NCBI RefSeq assembly: GCF_000956545.1
Contig: NZ_JYIT01000080.1
Span: 1-64,000 of the forward strand
Length of the DNA stretch: 64,000 bases
Origin: Microbacterium azadirachtae
GTDB lineage: Bacteria > Actinomycetota > Actinomycetes > Actinomycetales > Microbacteriaceae
Reading direction: 5' to 3'
Shown here: positions 60,849 to 64,000 of the stretch, one piece after another
Layout: each line of letters starts with the position of its first letter
Numbering within the stretch: the stretch's first letter is position 1
Program-made: the position numbers and the translations under genes
The notes under the pieces: generated by a model
What the model was told of the DNA's origin: nothing
Databases searched by the model: none
The model's input: the letters and a program-made list of their open reading frames with translations, nothing else

Positions 60849-61182
60849 CCCGCCTGTCGGGATCCCGTCCGACGCCGATGACGACGACGGCGTCGCGATC
60901 CGTGTCGCGCGCAGCGGAGGCATCGCGGGGATGACGCGGCGGTGGAGCGTGCAGCCCGCCGGCGACGACAGGGAGCAGTGGCTGCTGCTCGTCGACCGCT
61001 GCCCGTGGGATGAGAAGCCGCCGTCCGGCTCCGGCGCCGATCGCTTCGTATGGCGCATCGAAGCCCGCGTCCGCCGTGTGCGGCGCGAGCAGGTGATCCC
61101 GGAGGAGCATCTCTCCGGCCCCTGGCGTGAGCTCGTCGATGCCGTGCGCGCCGCCGACGGCGGAGGCGCCCCGCAGCGGTGA
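60829..61182 (+). CDS. Emfourin-like protease inhibitor
   Basis: A 117-aa protein. VARSGGIAGMTRRWSV followed by a strand-rich domain matches emfourin, the inhibitor gene found next to protealysin-type M4 peptidases. It starts at ATG 60829 inside the protease gene (20-nt overlap), so the pair is translationally linked. The N-terminal 20 residues are acidic and Pro-rich. It probably binds the active site of the adjacent peptidase in the cytoplasm, keeping it off. Family call from pattern memory; structure comparison would confirm. Confidence 0.82.
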   Translation: MGAPPADPPVGIPSDADDDDGVAIRVARSGGIAGMTRRWSVQPAGDDREQWLLLVDRCPWDEKPPSGSGADRFVWRIEARVRRVRREQVIPEEHLSGPWRELVDAVRAADGGGAPQR

Positions 61183-61185
61183 GCA

Positions 61186-61222
61186 CGTTCGGCTCGGCCG
61201 TTCGGAACGACCGAGCCGAGCG
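61186..61222. terminator. Hairpin terminator after the inhibitor gene
   Basis: CGGCTCGGCCGTTC (61190-61203) pairs with GAACGACCGAGCCG (61205-61218) with one wobble, extended by four more pairs to 61186-61222. It lies 4 bp past the inhibitor stop and before the convergent YCII gene, so it probably stops both. Confidence 0.65.
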
Positions 61223-61238
61223 CGGTGCCGGCAGCGGT

Positions 61239-61559
61239 TCACATACCGGGGATCTCCAGCAGCTCCAGCGCCTCGATCGTGCCGCCCCAGGCGAGGTGCG
61301 GGTGGCCGTCGAAGATCGCCGTGAGCGCGTCGAGCGACTCCGCCTGGACGATGGAATATCCGCCGATGAAGGAGGTGGCGCCCGGGTCGGCGCCGTCGAC
61401 GGTCTGCGTCGGCGAGCCGAGGTCGACGATCGCGTCACCCGCTCGCTGCGCCCACTCCATCCACGCCTTCATGCTCTCGGCGCCCGCCTCAGGATCCGCA
61501 TTCTGCATCTGCTCGGCGGCCGACACGTTCGACCGGTACAGCACCAGGTACTTGCTCAT
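61239..61559 (-). CDS. YCII-domain protein
   Basis: A 106-aa alpha/beta protein of the YCII family (KYLVLYRS start, GGYSIVQAESLDALTAIFDGHPHL middle, IEALELLEIPGM end). Members are small enzyme-like proteins often found near sigma factors; the function is unknown. ATG 61559 is chosen because GGGG lies a normal distance upstream and the fold starts there. Confidence 0.85.
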   Translation of the reverse strand: MSKYLVLYRSNVSAAEQMQNADPEAGAESMKAWMEWAQRAGDAIVDLGSPTQTVDGADPGATSFIGGYSIVQAESLDALTAIFDGHPHLAWGGTIEALELLEIPGM

Positions 61560-61671
61560 GTGATTCCCCAATCTCGTCCACGCCGGCACGGCTGGTCCGT
61601 GCCAGCCGGCGACCAATGTCCCCGCGGGGGATCGTGACGCATGAACCTATGAACGGGCCTGCCGTCGCGGT

Positions 61672-61706
61672 GTGGGACGAGACGCCGCCGTCCGGCTCCG
61701 GGGCCG
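61672..61706 (+). repeat. Short duplicate of an inhibitor-gene segment
   Basis: These 35 bases match 61005-61039 inside the inhibitor gene at 32 positions (shared run GCCGCCGTCCGGCTCCGG) and run into a GGGGCC-type triplet-of-units tract to 61719. No gene is supported between the YCII start (61559) and the AraC end (61781). Confidence 0.7.
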
Positions 61707-61780
61707 GGGCCGGGGCCGGGCGCACCGTGTCGTCCGGCGATGCGACCCCGCGACGCGTCACGGAGGATCGCCGCCGGACG

Positions 61781-62887
61781 TCATCCGCGCACGCCGGTCT
61801 CGGACCGGCCGGTTCCGCCGCGGCTCGTGCTCGTCGACGTCGGCCCGAGCGGTCTCGCGCCGGAGGTGCTGCCGGGACCTTGCCACGGCCACTCCGACTG
61901 CTTGCCCCTCTGGCGGTCTCTTCTCTCGAGGCGCTGTGCCCGGGCGTTCCTGCGCACCTCGGACGGACTCATCCCCGTCGTCGCCGTGACGGCTCGCCTC
62001 ATCGAGCGCAGGCTGGAGAATCCGGCCGACGTCGAGATGGACTCCAGCCCGACGGACCGCAGACGGGGATCCCGAAGCGCCTCCAACGCCAGGCTCGTGC
62101 GCTGGAAGCGGATCTCCTCCGCGATGGTGCGCGTATGCCCTTCGAAGAGGTGGTGCATGTGTCCGAGTGAGTAGTTCAGACGAGCGGCGATCGCCGACGG
62201 CGTGGTCTCGACGAGGTTCGCCGTCTCGCGTATCGCGGCCAAGGCCCGCGCAAGCGAGCCGTCCGGCGGGTGGTCGTCGGGTTCGCCTGCCGCTCCGCCG
62301 CGCTTCACCAGCGAGTTGAACATGTACGAGGCGATGTCGTCGGCGGCCGCGACGGTCTCCGGATCCTGCTCCCGGGCGTGAAGGTCCGCCGACTTCGTCA
62401 GCGATTCGAGGAAGGCCACATACGCGTCGCCGAGAGGCGAGACGTAGGCAAGGACATCGGCGCCCCCTCCCGGCCCGGCGGCCACCGGCTTGTCAGCGAG
62501 GCTCGCCATGAGGAAGATCCCTCGAAAGCCGTCGTCGAACTCATAGGTCACCCGGTGATCGGCGGGAATGTTCGGCTCGACGTGGATGACGTCGCCGACG
62601 CCGGCATCCACGTGCCGGCTCTCGTCGGAATATCTCATCGCGCCGGCGGTCACGATGCACAGGACGTTCGGATAGGAATCGCGCATCGCCCCGCCGCTCA
62701 AGCGCACGGCCAGCGCGTCGGTCGCCATCTCGACGATCGCGACTTTCGGCATGATCAAGGCGCTCACCGAGAGCGTCGAGCGATCCGGTGCGCGCAGCAG
62801 CTCGGCGGCACCGAAGGCATGGCGGAGCGAGTCGGCGCCCAGCCTGCGCTCCGGCACGGCGAGCAGGGCTCGATGGGTGAATGGCAC
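61781..62887 (-). CDS. AraC family transcriptional regulator
   Basis: A 368-aa regulator: N-terminal cupin-like sensing region of the AraC-binding-like type (about residues 1-180), linker, and two helix-turn-helix units (about 215-315, ending TATTGMSPSEVRRNAR). GTG 62887 is chosen because AAGGA lies 7 nt upstream. The protein continues about 50 residues after the normal family end, with a low-complexity Arg/Gly/Ser/Thr/Pro tail, probably from loss of the original stop. It is divergent from the secreted repeat protein, which it probably controls. Confidence 0.82.
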   Translation of the reverse strand: MPFTHRALLAVPERRLGADSLRHAFGAAELLRAPDRSTLSVSALIMPKVAIVEMATDALAVRLSGGAMRDSYPNVLCIVTAGAMRYSDESRHVDAGVGDVIHVEPNIPADHRVTYEFDDGFRGIFLMASLADKPVAAGPGGGADVLAYVSPLGDAYVAFLESLTKSADLHAREQDPETVAAADDIASYMFNSLVKRGGAAGEPDDHPPDGSLARALAAIRETANLVETTPSAIAARLNYSLGHMHHLFEGHTRTIAEEIRFQRTSLALEALRDPRLRSVGLESISTSAGFSSLRSMRRAVTATTGMSPSEVRRNARAQRLERRDRQRGKQSEWPWQGPGSTSGARPLGPTSTSTSRGGTGRSETGVRG

Positions 62888-62949
62888 AACGACATCCTTC
62901 GTGCGGGCATTGCGGCGTCTCCCTCGTCTGGATATCGAGATAACGCACT

Positions 62950-62989
62950 GTCCGGCATGCCGGACGCAATGACCCACATATCAATATGT
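62950..62989. promoter_or_regulatory. Two palindromes in the AraC/secreted-protein intergenic region
   Basis: GTCCGGCATGCCGGAC (62950-62965, perfect 16 bp) and ACATATCAATATGT (62976-62989, perfect 6-bp arms, CA centre) lie within the 260-bp divergent region, which is distinctly AT-richer than the rest of the window. They are candidates for regulator binding and promoter elements; AraC proteins more often bind direct repeats, so another factor may use the palindromes. Confidence 0.5.
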
Positions 62990-63147
62990 TTAAGAATTCC
63001 GGGAAAATGCGCGGAGTAGCATCGGCTGGGCCACACCTCGGAATGCTTTTCGAATCGCACTCTCTTGTGCAATTCCCGCTCCGGGTGGGATCCAATCATC
63101 GAGAATGCGCGTCGCGCTTTCCGTCCTTTTCATGACGGGGGAGAGAA

Positions 63148-64000
63148 ATGAACAACGAGATCAACGGAAATGTCGGAGGCGCTGCGTTTCCGATCAAGAG
63201 GAGGACGATCGTCAAAGGGGTGGGCTGGTCGATCCCGGTGATCGCGGCGTCCGCGGCCATGCCGCTTGCCTCCGCATCGGGAATCACCACCCTCTCCTTC
63301 ACCGCGGCCGTCTACGCCGCGAGCGCGTGCGGAACCATGACCGCGACGATCCAGGCGATGAACGGCGCCTCCCCCTCCGCCAACGCCGCGGTGACGGTGT
63401 CGCTGCCCGACGGCCTGATGTGGCCCGACGGGACCACGGGGCCGAAGAGCTTCACGACGGACTCCGCCGGTCAGGTGAGCCTGACCCTGAAGGCGCCCGC
63501 GAACAACGGCACGTACGCGATCATCGCCGCGGCGGGCGCGACCACGGCCACCGCGAGCGTCACCGTGACGGGAAGCACGACGACCACCTACGTGTGGCAG
63601 AACTACAACAACACCACGAGCGATCGCAGCACCACCTACGCGAACATTCCAGCCTCGGCGACGCCCCTCGGCAACAACTTCTTCCTGGCCGACGGCGCCG
63701 TCTGGTGGGGGAACAGCACCAACAAGGGCGGCAAGATCGTCGCATCCGGCGTCACCCAGGCCGTCGCCTTCCACTCCGACAGCAACGGCCACGACGCCGA
63801 CTGGGTGACGATGCTGGTCAACGGCACGTGGACCAGCTTCTACGGCACCACGGGATCCAACGGCACCTACGCGACCTACCCCGCGGTGCCCGCGACGGCG
63901 ACGGCGCTCCAGAACTTCTACTTCCTGGACGGGACCACCCTCTACTACGGCAACACCCCTGTGCTGTCGAACGTGACCGATGCCTTCGGTTCGTACGGCG
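63148..64000 (+). CDS. Secreted repetitive surface protein (3-prime end outside window)
   Basis: ATG 63148, with GGGGAGAG just upstream, opens a frame still open at the window end (284 codons seen). The signal has twin arginines: KRRTIVKGVGWSIPVIAAS followed by AMPLASASG, a layout common in actinobacterial surface proteins. Mature part: an Ig-like beta domain (about residues 55-145, strand phrases VTVSLPDGLMWPDG, GQVSLTLKAP), then tandem units of about 70 residues sharing TYA-x-x-P-A...N-F-x-F-L-x-D-G and G-N; two are visible and more probably follow. Function unknown; adhesion or polymer binding is a guess. Confidence 0.8.
   Translation, partial: MNNEINGNVGGAAFPIKRRTIVKGVGWSIPVIAASAAMPLASASGITTLSFTAAVYAASACGTMTATIQAMNGASPSANAAVTVSLPDGLMWPDGTTGPKSFTTDSAGQVSLTLKAPANNGTYAIIAAAGATTATASVTVTGSTTTTYVWQNYNNTTSDRSTTYANIPASATPLGNNFFLADGAVWWGNSTNKGGKIVASGVTQAVAFHSDSNGHDADWVTMLVNGTWTSFYGTTGSNGTYATYPAVPATATALQNFYFLDGTTLYYGNTPVLSNVTDAFGSYG

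Noticed and set aside
61616-62170. Plus-strand 184-codon frame over the AraC tail
   Set aside because: Antisense to the AraC gene, low-complexity Arg/Pro-rich translation and no domain pattern.
1-64000. tRNA, rRNA, prophage or insertion sequence
   Set aside because: No cloverleaf-like T-arm with CCA context, no rRNA-like stretch, no transposase or integrase motifs were seen on either strand.

Overview
This 64 kb window is high-GC actinobacterial chromosome. The codon use, the mix of gene families and the frequent leaderless starts (a TANNNT box 6-8 nt before the start codon) fit Microbacteriaceae, most likely Microbacterium or a close relative; this genus call is an inference. No rRNA, tRNA, CRISPR array, insertion sequence or phage gene was seen. 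It looks like core chromosome dotted with short palindromic repeats, some of which sit in frame inside genes.

Layout. 1-11.2 kb is carbohydrate uptake and hydrolysis: a GH13 alpha-glucosidase, an MFS exporter, and a minus-strand operon of a peptide-type (family 5) ABC transporter (binding protein, two ATPases, two permeases) ending in a GH3 beta-glucosidase, divergent from a TetR regulator with a palindromic operator. 12-13.3 kb holds an M20 amidohydrolase carrying an in-frame 21-bp tandem repeat. 13.3-18.3 kb is a sortase-assembled pilus operon (large tip-like LPLTG protein, shaft pilin with a pilin motif, class C sortase). 18.7-22.2 kb has a lipoprotein and a sulfane-sulfur module: a CsoR-family repressor with CstR-type cysteines, two palindromic operators, a 61-aa Cys-rich protein and a CoA-disulfide-reductase-like enzyme with a rhodanese domain. 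22.2-39.5 kb holds Lgt, a small alarmone synthetase, a KimA-like K+ transporter, a 180-kDa-class NAD-glutamate dehydrogenase and the full kdpFABCDE locus, preceded by an extra 27-codon membrane peptide: a potassium/glutamate region. 39.6-44.6 kb is a siderophore uptake locus (fused FecCD permease, lipoprotein, ATPase, and a divergent siderophore-interacting reductase) with an IdeR/DtxR box between the divergent genes.

44.6-52.3 kb contains a FabF-like synthase divergent from a TetR (two operators), a small membrane-anchored protein, an SDR divergent from another TetR (three phased palindromes), a large ATPase-LuxR regulator and a small coiled-coil protein. 52.6-61.6 kb holds a FUSC protein, a GH35 beta-galactosidase, an AlkD-like protein, DeoD, a Ski2-like helicase, a thermolysin-family protease overlapping an emfourin-type inhibitor gene, and a YCII protein. 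The window ends with an AraC regulator divergent from a secreted, internally repetitive protein cut by the window edge.

The most interesting signals are the in-frame repeats in the M20 enzyme and KdpB, the CstR-like module with its small Cys-rich protein, the extra peptide before kdpF, the protease-emfourin pair, the pilus operon with its intercistronic hairpins, and the strong excess of GGATCC.
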